Shown: positions 11,155-20,975 of the stretch, one piece after another
Layout: every line of letters begins with the position of its first letter
How positions within the stretch are numbered: position 1 is the stretch's first letter
NCBI GenBank assembly: GCA_027422505.1
Contig: JAPQWV010000766.1
Coordinates: 174,001-238,000, forward strand
Length of the DNA stretch: 64,000 nt
Reading direction: 5' to 3'
DNA from: Craterostigma plantagineum
Lineage: Eukaryota; Streptophyta; Magnoliopsida; Lamiales; Linderniaceae
Notes under the pieces: model-generated
Databases searched by the model: none
Seen by the model: the letters and a program-made list of their open reading frames with translations, nothing else
What the model was told of the DNA's origin: nothing
Made by a program: the position numbers and the translations under genes

Positions 11155-11923
11155 TGTTGGGAACTTCGAGCCTAAAGCTCGCCGGAGCCGCCGGGAGTGG
11201 CCGGAGAAAGTCACCATCGAAACTGGATCGAACTAAAGCTGAAAGAAGAAGAAATGGCTGAAGTTAGATCGCGACGGAGCCATTGGATCAAACTTGGCAC
11301 GCGATCTGATGGTCTATGTTTAAAGACAGAGATTTAATCTTGTTCGTCAGATGACGCACGAAAGGATCGACGACCTAGATTAACGAGTTGATGCGGATGA
11401 TTATTAATGGCCCTTGGATCAAAACCGGATGGTGTAGATAAGACGCGCCATTTCACTTAAAGAGTCGCATGCAACTCTTGTTGGGTCATGCACAAATGCA
11501 CGGATGACGTGGCGTTTTGTGGAGCATTCGATCAGATCAAACGAAGGGCTGAGATTAATCGCAGATCATGTTTAATTCGCGTTTCAACTCTTATATATAT
11601 CAGACCTTGTAGTTCGACTAGCTATCTTCTAGAGCACATATCTTCTTGTACAGTGAGAATCACCGTCAGGGGTAAACATGAGAGTTGTAGACGAGATAGG
11701 GATCTGTAACTTTCGTGTTGGTGGTTAATGGAAAATGTGCTCAGTTGATCCGTGGACGTAGGCTGAACTTCAGCCGAACCACGTTAAAATCTATTTACAG
11801 AGTGTGTGTGTTTAGGTTATGTTTTCGATCAATTTCAGCGAGTAAATGATCGAATCGATACACGAGATTACATACACATAAAGCACGTCCAAATTCGAGT
11901 TTGACGGCGGTCCTCGATCAACA
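11155..11923 (+). repeat. LTR-like sequence (769 bp)
   Basis: It runs from TGTTGGGAAC to GATCAACA, with a TATA-like run (TATATATA near 11589). Near 11753-11790 it has a GTGGACGTAGGC...CCGAACCACGTTAAA sequence that is common in the R-U5 part of plant Copia LTRs. A purine-rich CTCGAGGTGGAG precedes it and ATTGGTGCGGTGAG follows it, so both a 3'-LTR and a 5'-LTR reading are possible. No target duplication and no partner LTR are seen. Confidence 0.5.
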
Positions 11924-12137
11924 ATTGGTGCGGTGAGCGTGGACGAACACATGAGGGTGCCTTCAGATGGATAAATTCTAGCCCGGATACGGTGTGGGTG
12001 GTGTGTCCCCGACCCTTGTAAGATGATTGGTGAATCTGTGATGAAAAGACCTTGCCAGTGATTGCGGTAAAAGTGCTTGGTGCAGATAATCGTCGAAAGG
12101 GAGGCCCGTTGTGTGGTCTTGAGTTTGAGGGGAGGAT
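11924..12137 (+). other. Short spacer between two unlike LTRs
   Basis: These 214 bases lie between the LTR-like sequence ending at 11923 and the one beginning at 12138. The right end (TTTGAGGGGAGGAT) has the form of a polypurine tract. There is no coding capacity of note. Confidence 0.35.
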
Positions 12138-12529
12138 TGTTGGGTATTCAAACCTAAGAACTCCCACATTAGTTAGTTAAAAGAAAAATGAGTGGCTTAT
12201 AAGCTTGTGGGCTAATTCCCTCTATTGCCAATTGGTTTTAGAGAGGAACCCCACAAGCTTTTACGGGCTTGGACTTGGGCTGGAATTTGGTCTGAAAAAT
12301 CCCTACAATAGCCATTACATATCGTAAACCAGTGGTCCGAACCAGGGAAATAATACGAAAGAATGGTAGGGAGATTGGATAACAAACACGAGAATCGTTG
12401 GCTCTTATACTCTCTTGGCAAAAAAAACCATAATCTTATTGCAAGAAGGAAAACTTGACTTCTCCGACGACAAAATGGACTCACAACATATTCCTCAAAT
12501 TCAACACAAGACAAACACAATTTCCAACA
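12138..12529 (+). repeat. Second LTR-like sequence (392 bp)
   Basis: It starts TGTTGGG and ends CCAACA, so the ends are an inverted 6-mer pair, and it is preceded by a purine-rich GAGGGGAGGAT. The first 5 flanking bases (AGGAT and CTAAT) do not match, so it is not a clean solo LTR. It is most likely the 3' LTR of a truncated or recombined element. Confidence 0.5.
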
Positions 12530-12977
12530 CTAATCTTCTTATCATCCTCAAAGCTCATCCAAGCTACCAAGTTTCAATCTCAATCACATCGATTACGTCG
12601 TTGTTAACAAAATGCTTAAAAAGTTCTAACTTTTTCCAAGAATTATTACCATTTCGTGGCACAGAAGTTACCCAATTGTGTTGAAGAACGAAGTTGAGTT
12701 TGCTCAAGATCATCACAGTTAAAGCGATTGAACAGTCGATCATTGAAGACTGGCATGGTTTTTATTCTAAGTGCTGAAAAGAGCTTATAACAAAGTCGTC
12801 CATCACTTATAAGGGCGCTACTTCATATGGACGCTTTATCAATAAGAGACGAAAGTTCGTTGGACAGTTAGGGGTTTTTTAGTCTTTTGACACCCTTTTT
12901 AAATTAAGGTGTTGGTCTTCTTCTTCGTTGATTTTCATCTTTTCGCCTCTGTAATTTTCTCCCGCACAAAATTAGGC
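12530..12977. other. Non-coding stretch, possible decayed LTR part
   Basis: No gene is seen. The last ~60 bases before the hAT insertion continue directly into the sequence after it once the hAT element is removed, so the stretch probably belongs to the same older repeat as 13679-14900. Confidence 0.3.
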
Positions 12978-12985
12978 GTCGCAAC

Positions 12986-13670
12986 TAGGGGTGTTCAAAT
13001 TAACCGAAAAACCGAAAAAACCGACCGAACCGTGAAGAACCGAACCGAAAAGACCAAAAAAACCGAACCGAATTTTTAAAAACCGAACCGAACCAAATTA
13101 AAATGGTTCGGATATCGGATTAAGCATACATAAAACCGAAAAAACCGAAAAACCGAATTGAAATTATCATACTACATTAAAAATAGAAAAAATATCAATA
13201 ATCATTTGTTTTTCTCCCATAACGTAAACAACAATTAAATTTAATTTCGTTGGTATTGCATTTTTAGGTGAATATTTTCCTCACCAATCAAATAATATTT
13301 TTCTCCCAAATAATTTATAGTATTTTCAGATGAATGTTTTTATATTTTGGAGATTTTGTTACATTTTTCGTGTTGTTTTTTTTTTTTCGAACCTTAGAAT
13401 TATTTTGCTACATGTCACGTTCCATAAATTTCTTTATTTTTAATAACCATAAATTATTTTATGTATTTTCATCTCATAATATTTTTTTTGTTGATATTAA
13501 ATTCCTAACCGAAAAACCGAACCGAAAAAAACCGAACCGAATTATAAAAAACCGAACCGAACCAAATTAAAACGGTTCGGATATCGGATTAAGCATACGT
13601 AAAACCGAAAACCGAAAAACCGAACCGAAATTTGAAAAAATCGAACCGAACCGACCGATGAACACCCCTA
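12986..13670. mobile_element. Non-autonomous hAT transposon (685 bp)
   Basis: The ends are TAGGGGTGTTCA and its inverted copy TGAACACCCCTA. It is flanked by a perfect 8-bp duplication GTCGCAAC (12978-12985 and 13671-13678), the hallmark of hAT insertion. There is no transposase. Both subterminal regions (about 13000-13160 and 13505-13655) are packed with CCGAAC/CCGAAA motifs and share an ~80-bp direct repeat that includes GGTTCGGATATCGGATTAAG. Such motif clusters are where hAT transposases typically bind; that role here is inferred. Confidence 0.9.
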
Positions 13671-13678
13671 GTCGCAAC

Positions 13679-14900
13679 AGCCGCCGCGTTTCTTAATAAA
13701 CGCAAGGCTCGATATCTATTCACACTTAACGAATAAATATCCCACAAAAGAACTACAACAGAAGTCGATAAGAAATATATATTTATATATCGAATGGGGT
13801 TTTCAACTGTACAAAATCGTTCAGAAACCTCGACCAATGAAAGAAGGTATACGAAAATATCTATCACAAAGACGTACTATGCCAATGGATCCGAATGTAA
13901 AAGAAATGTAGAATACCAAATAAGAAGAATCAGCAGCGGAAACGAGGTTCGAGAATGGCAAACCACCAAGCAAAAGACGACGACCTAGAAGGAAATGTAT
14001 ATATATGGGGTGAGCAAAGCTCAGTGAGTAGATAATATGGACACACTTTACCCTCTCGGAAGGTGCGCCGTTTATTACGAAATCATAACAAATCAAATAT
14101 ATCGACCATATACGATAAACTTTCCACCACTCATACGAGACAAATACAACCATTAACTATCACGAGACACCTCAAGTACGTCAACAAAATCCACGTAATC
14201 ACATAAACGGCGCGTGGGTGGCCATATCCTCCCTCGAACTGAGCTCCGTCCGAGTCCGTCACCGTAACTATAGACCGTGGACCGTAAACTGGCCTACCAA
14301 CTACTATAACATGCATGTCCCACACACACATAGTGACGTTGGCCAAATTCTCCCTAACGACCACCCTTCAACGATAATCAATATCAAATCAACACATGGC
14401 ACTGGAAGGGTGCAATCATTGGGCCTCACTTACCCGGGTGTGCCAAGCCACGGGCTACTTACTCGATTTGCCACTCCGCACTCACCCGAACGTGGCCATT
14501 CGGGCTACTTAGAACCTGGTACCAAGTGCATGCAACAAACAAGACCAACCAACAATCCACAAACCCACAAATCAACTCAACATCGAACACTGACGTGCCA
14601 TCACGCCACGTGTCCCCGTGATCCTGACCGATTCACGAAACCGCACATACGACCAAGACTCGTCAACCACACATATATGCATAACCTATAGCCTATAAGG
14701 CTCTCTATTACCACATAATAAACGACAACATAGAACGACGAAATAAAACGACGACACAAATTGAAGACATCTAATACGATGTAAAACGACCCGACGCGGG
14801 GTCCACACATCCCACGAAGGGAAGGCGTCCCCGTATTACCCACTCACAGCGTATTCCTAGGTTCGGCCTCCGCAGCTGCCCTCAAGTCCCAGTCGATGTA
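13679..14900 (-). repeat. Decayed LTR-like sequence, minus strand (Gypsy-type?)
   Basis: Read on the minus strand, the region has the layout of a large Ty3/Gypsy LTR, including a CTCACTGAGCTTTGCTCACC block near 14012-14034 that I associate with Tekay/Del-like LTRs. No paired copy, target duplication or coding part is in the window, so the call rests on resemblance. The hAT element at 12986 interrupts its probable right end as read on that strand. Confidence 0.35.
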
Positions 14901-15114
14901 CCTTCGCCTAAAATGTGACATCACAAGTCTAAGGGATTAATACATCGATATCCGTTAAAACTATAACATATGATTGATATTTGCTTCCCGAAAACTGCCC
15001 AACCATCAACGACGTCAACCTCTGAAAATGCCACGAAGAAAGGGCAAAACCGAACGTAGGAATTGAGATTTCGAAATTTCCTTCAAAACTGCAGAAATTT
15101 TTGCTGTTTCAAGC

Positions 15115-15660
15115 AGTAAATTCAAAAATCCGTAATAAATCGTAGAAATATCGGATCAAGCTGATTCAAATGGATATGGAAAACCAAAGAAGTTAGCTTT
15201 TCACAGAAATCAGTTTAAGAGATTTTGGAGTAGTATAACTGTGTCAAAATAGTAGAATACCTAAACTGTGCAGTATAATTTTCCTGTTTCGCGGCAGAAC
15301 TTCAAAAATTCATAACAAATTGTACGTATATTGGAAAAAGATAATTCAAGCTGTTCTGGAAAACTAAGAAAGTCTTCTTTTCGCAGAAACAAGTTTAGCA
15401 AGAATCGGAGTACTGTAGCTAGGTCAAAACTGTTAAAAACGAAGCTGTAACAATCTGAACTCGGTTTACAGCAATCATATCAGACCTGAAGATTAGAAAA
15501 TTCATAAGAAATTGTAGGCTTATCCAATTGATCTGATTCCATAGGCTGAGAAAACCTCAAGAACTTAGCTTTGATAGGAATAAGTTTAGAAACAATTGGA
15601 GCACAATAACTTGATCAAATTTGGGAATTTCAGAAGCTGCGCAGGATTTTATTTCAAAAA
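15115..15660. repeat. Three degenerate tandem units of about 180-190 bp
   Basis: Similar blocks start near 15118, 15298 and 15490. Each contains TTC(A)AAAAATTCATAA-AAATTGTA, then GGAAAAC(C)-AAG, then TTTAG-AA-ATTGGAG. The copies are clearly diverged. They adjoin the LTR-like region to the left and may be repeats of its U3 part. Confidence 0.5.
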
Positions 15661-16151
15661 AAAGGAATCCTAATATGATCTCGATGGCATTAAAAGTGAG
15701 ATTAGAACACATCGTACCTTTCTAACCTTAATTCGAACTGGGTCGATACATGCCGAGGCTGGAATGATCATCTCGGTTGTTGTTCGTCTCCTGCCCTATT
15801 TCCATTTTATCTCACACGTTCTTTTGCTTTCAATGGAAGGAACATAGGACTAATATGGGAAGAATGTACTAGAACCAGAAATGGATTGGGCTGACTAAAT
15901 CAAGAATATGACTAGCTAAAGGTAGAGAAAGAACGATTGAGCTAATATCTTATAAGGGATATTAAGATGTGTTAATTACATATAAACTTTATATAAACCT
16001 TACAACCATCCAACTCTTCTAATTCTCCTTAATACCATCAAAACATTAATTATGTTAGTATATGTATCTTTTTATTGGATATTTCATATTCTTCAGCATT
16101 TTTATCGACCGATATATTGTCACCGATATCGTTTCCCAAAAAAAATTATTG
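15661..16151. other. Non-coding stretch, nothing recognised
   Basis: No open frame of recognisable family, RNA gene or bounded repeat is seen. It ends at the target duplication of the Mutator-like element. Confidence 0.4.
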
Positions 16152-16454
16152 ATATATAAACGGGATTGCTATTCACGGCCCCCTTTTTCCTAGTCACCGC
16201 CCCCTAAAGGACTGAAAAAAGACTATTTTGCCCTTTCTAATTTAAATTTCTTTTTAAAGTCATTTTCCTTACAACTAATCTGATATCGCAATCAGACATC
16301 CAAATCAGATTCAAACATAACAAAAAATTAAAACATTTCAATGAATCGTCTATTTTCGAAATTGAAAGGTCAAAAGAAAGTGTCTACTGGCACGGATGGT
16401 AAGCAAATTCTCGTAAATTCCGTTCGTATATACGTGAATTCTCGAACTTACATT

Positions 16455-16632
16455 GGATTGTATCGGAAAATTCGGTCCGACCGAAATTGTTGTTCGGTCA
16501 CCTCTTCTGCCGACCGAAATTATTGTTCGGTCGGACCTGTCCTGACCGAAATCAGATTTCGGCTACCTTAGACGTAACCGAAATCGTGTTTCGGTCGCCT
16601 CTTAGGGTAGCCGAAATCCAATTTCGGTCACT
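16455..16632. repeat. Left array of ACCGAAAT/ATTTCGGT palindromes
   Basis: Units of about 30 bases contain CCGAAAT, a short spacer, then an inverted (A)TTTCGG or TTCGGTC. There are about five units. A matching array lies on the other side of the transposase relic at 17636-17790. Confidence 0.8.
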
Positions 16633-16749
16633 TTCTTTTTTTTTTTTATTTTTATTTTTCCAGACTCGGAGATTGTCCCGGAGGATTCCACGGGTGACGG
16701 GATAAACTACAGTGAGCATTTCCGCGAAGGAGGACGATTTTCGACCGAC

Positions 16750-17380
16750 GTGGAAGCCATCTTGGAGAACAAAATGTGGAGGACGATTGTCCCGGAGGAT
16801 TCTCACCATCTTCTGTGCACGTGGCATATTTATAAAGATGTGGAGAACAAAATTTATTGGTTGGGTGGGAGGAGCAAAAAGACCACAGCTCACTTCACGC
16901 ACAAGTCCTGGAAAGCAGTCGTGGAAGCTCCGATGGTTGACGAATACGAGAAGACAGTGAATGACATGCGTCTGCGTTGGCTACCCGACTCAGAAATCGT
17001 TACTTATGTTGAGTAGACGTGGTTGGTGCATAAGGAGAAGTTCGCCAAAGCTTGGACGAACCAGGTGCTTCATTTCGGGAACACCACTACATGTCGTGTG
17101 GAGAATGCTCATAGCGAGCTGAAAGGATGGCTGAACTCCGCCACTGGATCACTTGACACCGTATGGGTGAAGGTGCACGAGCAGATTCAGAACTAGTTGA
17201 TTCGCATAAAAAGGTAAATACATTATTATTACGTTTCAGTGTTCCTTATCTAATAATTTTGTTGTTGTGGGCATGCAAACACTTGAGGAGTCCCGGTCGA
17301 AACGACCTATTCCGATGTCAGGATTTCCATTCCTAACATTATTATACACAGTTTCACACCATGCAATATTAATGATGCCG
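16750..17380 (+). pseudogene. MULE transposase remnant
   Basis: Translated pieces such as LLCTWHIYKDVENKI, then EKFAKAWTNQVLHFGNTTTC and RVENAHSELKGWLNSATGS, follow the order of the C-terminal half of MULE/FAR1-type transposases (the CTWH-like helix region, then the W-T--V-HFG-TTT--VE segment). Stops at about 17013 and 17193 interrupt it. A further piece near 17300-17380 (VSHHAILMM) is consistent with the next exon. The N-terminal half and the full DDE triad are not recognisable, so this is a relic and the element is non-autonomous. Confidence 0.7.
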
Positions 17381-17635
17381 CATCGTATGGCACCTCCTCA
17401 TCCGCATGCGCCTCCTCCTCTACGTTCGGATCGTATTCCGCAAACACGGAATGCGAATCACCCGCTCGCTGCCGCCTCGCCCCCTCCCGTTCCCTACGAA
17501 CGGTGCATCAACGCCGCGCGCCCTCGTATGACGCTCTCCAGATCCCTCCAACGAGGGGGATCTGCTGCTCCCTCCGAGCAGGGACTTCCCACCCAGCGCC
17601 TGCAATTAGATAATTTTTTTAAGAAAAATAATAAT

Positions 17636-17790
17636 TTGGACCGAAATCAAATTTCGGTCGGTCCATGACCGGACCGAAATCCTACTTCGGTCGGATAACG
17701 GCCGACCGACGGATTTCGGTCGGTACCACGGCGACCGAACAATGATTTCGGTCGGCCAAGTCCCGACCGAAACATGATTTCGGTCGTGCC
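17636..17790. repeat. Right array of CCGAAAT/ATTTCGG palindromes
   Basis: About five units repeat, for example GACCGAAATCAAATTTCGGT. They are of the same type as the left array but with different spacers. Confidence 0.8.
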
Positions 17791-18284
17791 GTTTTTCGCC
17801 CGAGTTCGCGTCCGGTCAACCGTTTTCCGGCCTATTTCGACCCGTTTTCGACAATATATCTAAATACGAATGAATTTTACGATAATTTTCTTACCAATCG
17901 TGAGAGCACCCCCTTTCCCTTTCCCTTTCCTTTTCCTCGTTCCATTGCGATTTGCAAATATCTCTATTTTTTTGTTTGATTTGGATGTGTGATTTGAAAA
18001 GTGTTGCGTAGTAAAAGACTTTAAATAGGAATTCTTACTTTTTATTATATTTTAGCTTTTTAAATTATTTTAAATAACATAGGGGCAAAATAGTCTTTTT
18101 TCAGTCCTTTAGGGGGCGGTAACAAGTAAAAAGGGGGCGGTAAATAGTAACTCCCTATATATAAATTAGCATTGGAGACGCATTTTGAAGAGTGAATCAA
18201 TGAATTGACTAATCTATAAATTGCAATTTCCTAGTTCTTTTGCTGGATCTTTCAATCATACATGTAGGTTCCTTAGTAGCATAG

Positions 18285-19806
18285 TGTTACACCCCTAACT
18301 TTGGGGATGGCGTGGCCGTACATTGTCTTAGGCTAAGAATGCACGGGCCACGCATATGGGGCCTTTGCTTGGTGGAGTGCCCCGGCCTGCGTTGCATGCG
18401 GCGCGCGGGCAGAATCGAGCAGCGTGTGCGAGGCGCGCTGACTCAACCTCGGCGGACGAGGTGTAAAGTGCGCGAGTGGATCGCGCATAAATGGGCATTT
18501 GCTTGGTGGAATGCCCTGTCTGGCCAGGGTCCGGCCAGAGCCTTGCGAGGCACAAAGGCCCGCATCGCATGCGGCGCGCGGGCAGGACCGAGCAGCGTGT
18601 GCGAGGCGCGCTGACTCAACCTCGGTGGGCGAGGTATGCGTGCGCGAGTGAGTCGCGCACATGGGGGCATTTGCTTGGTGGAATGTCCCGCCTGGCCATC
18701 GGCTTAAGGCGAACGGGCGCGCACATGGGGGCATTTGCGGTGGAATGTCCCGCCTAGCCATCGGCTGAGGCGAACGGGCGCGCACATGTGGGCATCTGCT
18801 TGGTGGGATGCCCGGGCATTTGCTTGGTGGAATGCCCTGTCTGGCCAGGGGCTGGCCAGATCTTGCGAAGAACATGGCCCGCGTCGCATGCGGCGCGCGG
18901 GCAGGCCAGAGCAGAGCAAGGCGTGCTGACTCGGCCTCGGAGGGCGAAGTATGCGGTGCGCGAGGGGATGCGCGCGGCATTCGGCAACAGCGCGCGCGCA
19001 GGACGGGAACTGCGCACGGCTCTCAGGCACAAGTTGGCATGATGTGCGCGCAAGGAGCGCGACACTTGGGCAGGGCGCGCACGACATTGAGGCATGGCAT
19101 GCGCGAATCGGGGCGGAATATGTGCGACACTGATGTGCGTTGCGCGCGGGCCTCGGCGGAACGCGCGCGGCATAGGCCATAGTGTGCGGACATTGGCGCT
19201 GGCTTGGTGCAGCGCCTAATCCATGCGGGCGATCTTCTTGGCCAAGTCCCAACGTGGCTCGGCCGGCTTGGCGCGGCAAGCAGTTGTGGCGGTTTCAGAG
19301 CGGTTTTGGCCTGGTGAGAAGTTACCAGGGCAGTTAAGCCTGGGCTGGCAAGCAGTTCCAGGTGGCCTGGCAAGAAAACTACCCTGAGCTGGCGAGCAAG
19401 AAAACTGCCTGCGCGGCTAGGCAGTTACTGTCCGCAAGGAAACCTCCCCGGAGCGGTTTCGGTCCATTTGAACTCATCCAACTGTTGGCTTGATTGTATC
19501 TTTAAGTAGATTACGTTGCCTTGTATTTTAGGCATCCGGAAAGTGCTGTAAGTGTGTTCTTTGTGAGTCCTTGTATCTTTTTGTGGTGAAAAGAAAAAGG
19601 TTGGGCGTTGCCCGTAAATCTTGTTTGCTTTGTTCGTTCAAACTAAGTAAACAACACAAACACGCTAGCACAAAAACACGCGAGTTCTGTGGGAAAGGAT
19701 TCGAGTGAACGGATCAACGGAAGGGCTGACTAACTTGCGAGGAGTTAGGCCGCACGAACCTCGGAACACTTAGAAAAATTCTAAGTCACTTGGGAGGGGC
19801 GTGACA
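18285..19806 (+). repeat. 5' LTR of the gag-only element
   Basis: It starts TGTTACACCCC and ends GGGGCGTGACA. Its left half is very GC-rich (GCGCGC runs) and contains internal tandem copies near 18357, 18492, 18661, 18722 and 18783-18975, each with a GGGCATTTGCTTGGTGGAATG-like block. The many open frames in it are by-products of this composition. Confidence 0.95.
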
Positions 19807-19808
19807 TT

Positions 19809-19822
19809 TGGTATCAGAGCGC
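19809..19822 (+). other. Primer binding site, initiator Met-tRNA type
   Basis: TGGTATCAGAGCGC begins two bases after the 5' LTR. This is the common plant retrotransposon site complementary to the 3' end of initiator methionine tRNA. Confidence 0.9.
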
Positions 19823-19847
19823 TGGGTTTGCTTTGATCTCAGCCTGG

Positions 19848-20975
19848 ATGTCGGAAAATCAATACACGACGCTGCGTAATCGGGTTTCCGAGTTGGAACG
19901 GAAACTCGCCATGGTGTACGATCTGATTTCGCCACCACCAGGCGAAACTGTGGAGGGGATATTCCACAGGTTGCTGGCTTTAGAAGAGGGGTCGCAAGCC
20001 TCAAGCACCCAAGTGGAAAGGATGCGTGAGAAACTGTGGATTCTAAGTCGGGCTGTTGCGAACATCCCAGGAGGGACGAACCAGACTAAGGCTAGGGAGC
20101 CTAGGTGTTTCTCAGGGACGAGGGACGCCAAGTTGCTGGAAAACTTCCTTTGGGACATGGAAACCTACTTTCGGGCTGGTCGGGTTCCAGACGCCGAAAA
20201 GGTGACGGTCGCAAGTTCGTATCTTGAGGGAGATGCAAAACTCTGGTGGCGGGCAAAACTCTCGGGCGATGCGGCGGCAAACCGAGAGGAGATCGGTACA
20301 TGGGAGGCCTTGAAGGCGGAACTGAAGGGTCAGTTCCTCCCTGGCAACACGTCGTGGATTGCGAGGGAGTCCCTGCGTAAACTGAGGCACACAGGGACCA
20401 TAAGGGCGTACGTGACGGAGTTTCACTCGCTCTTGTTGGACATACGGGAAATGTCCGAAGAAGACAAGCTGTTCAATTTCATGTCGGGATTACAGCCCTG
20501 GGCGCAGGCGGAACTGCGTCGGCAAGGTGTCCAGGACGTGAATGCTGCGACGGGCGCGGCCGAACGCTTGGTGGACTTCCAGACGGTTACGGAGCCTGAG
20601 GCAAGGCGTGATCGTTGGAAGAAGAAAGACGTGTCCGAGGGGAAGGACAGGTCTGGTGAGATCACCAAGACCAGAGAAGTGTTGGTTACTAAATCAAAGG
20701 AGAAGCAACCTCTGACGATGGATAGGACCAACAAGGGATGCTTCATCTGTGATGGTGATCACCTAATGCGGAACTGCCCAAAGCGTACGAAGTTGGCTGC
20801 TATGGTTGCTGCGGAGCAATCAAGCGATGAGGAGGCGGAACCCTCAAGAGTCAGTTCGTTGCAATTGGTTGCGGCAGATCCGACCACGGGCCTTTGTCTT
20901 GGCGAGAAGGTCCGCCCCACTGCCTCGACGAGGGCGTCGAGCGCTTTGAGTGGGGGTGGTTTGTTACACCCCTAA
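19848..20975 (+). CDS. Gag protein of the non-autonomous element
   Basis: The frame from the ATG at 19848 encodes 375 residues without interruption. A short N-terminal coiled coil (LRNRVSELERKLAMVYDL) precedes a Retrotrans_gag-type capsid domain (about residues 85-245, with PRCFSGTRDAKLLENFLWDM, LEGDAKLWWR, FLPGNTSWIARESLRKL). A zinc knuckle (CFICDGDHLMRNC, about residues 300-312) would bind RNA. Upstream codons in frame (from 19833) have no ATG. The stop at 20973-20975 lies 12-14 bases inside the 3' LTR, so the polypurine tract is coding here as well. The family is that of Ty3/Gypsy chromovirus Gag proteins. An intact Gag with no pol suggests it is kept because particles are built with a partner element's enzymes. 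Confidence 0.9.
   Translation: MSENQYTTLRNRVSELERKLAMVYDLISPPPGETVEGIFHRLLALEEGSQASSTQVERMREKLWILSRAVANIPGGTNQTKAREPRCFSGTRDAKLLENFLWDMETYFRAGRVPDAEKVTVASSYLEGDAKLWWRAKLSGDAAANREEIGTWEALKAELKGQFLPGNTSWIARESLRKLRHTGTIRAYVTEFHSLLLDIREMSEEDKLFNFMSGLQPWAQAELRRQGVQDVNAATGAAERLVDFQTVTEPEARRDRWKKKDVSEGKDRSGEITKTREVLVTKSKEKQPLTMDRTNKGCFICDGDHLMRNCPKRTKLAAMVAAEQSSDEEAEPSRVSSLQLVAADPTTGLCLGEKVRPTASTRASSALSGGGLLHP
20948..20961 (+). other. Polypurine tract of the gag-only element
   Basis: GAGTGGGGGTGGTT directly precedes the 3' LTR start (TGTTACACC). It overlaps the last gag codons. Confidence 0.8.

Larger units (their letters stand above)
16161..18156. mobile_element. Mutator-like element (MULE) with transposase relic
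   Basis: The ends form an imperfect inverted repeat of about 75 bp (GGGATTGCTATTCACGGCCC at the left; on the right strand GGGAGTTACTATTTACCG). Both include CGCCCCCTAAAGGACTG followed by AAAAAAGACTATTTTGCCC. A 9-bp duplication ATATATAAA flanks it (16152-16160 and 18157-18165), as expected for Mutator-like insertion. The interior holds a decayed transposase and two arrays of short palindromes. Length is 1996 bp. Confidence 0.9.

Noticed and set aside
13000..13655. CCGAAC-rich tandem tracts as a possible independent satellite
   Set aside because: They lie inside a hAT element defined by inverted ends and an 8-bp duplication, so they are its subterminal motifs.
16455..17790. Palindrome arrays considered as a CRISPR array
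   Set aside because: Spacers are very short and irregular, no cas genes exist and the genome is a plant's; the arrays are part of a Mutator-like element.
18312..19373. Many overlapping open frames on both strands of the GC-rich LTR (repeated at 20950-22050)
   Set aside because: They lie wholly within the LTRs, occur in nearly all frames because stop codons are rare in GC-rich repeats, and show no domain.
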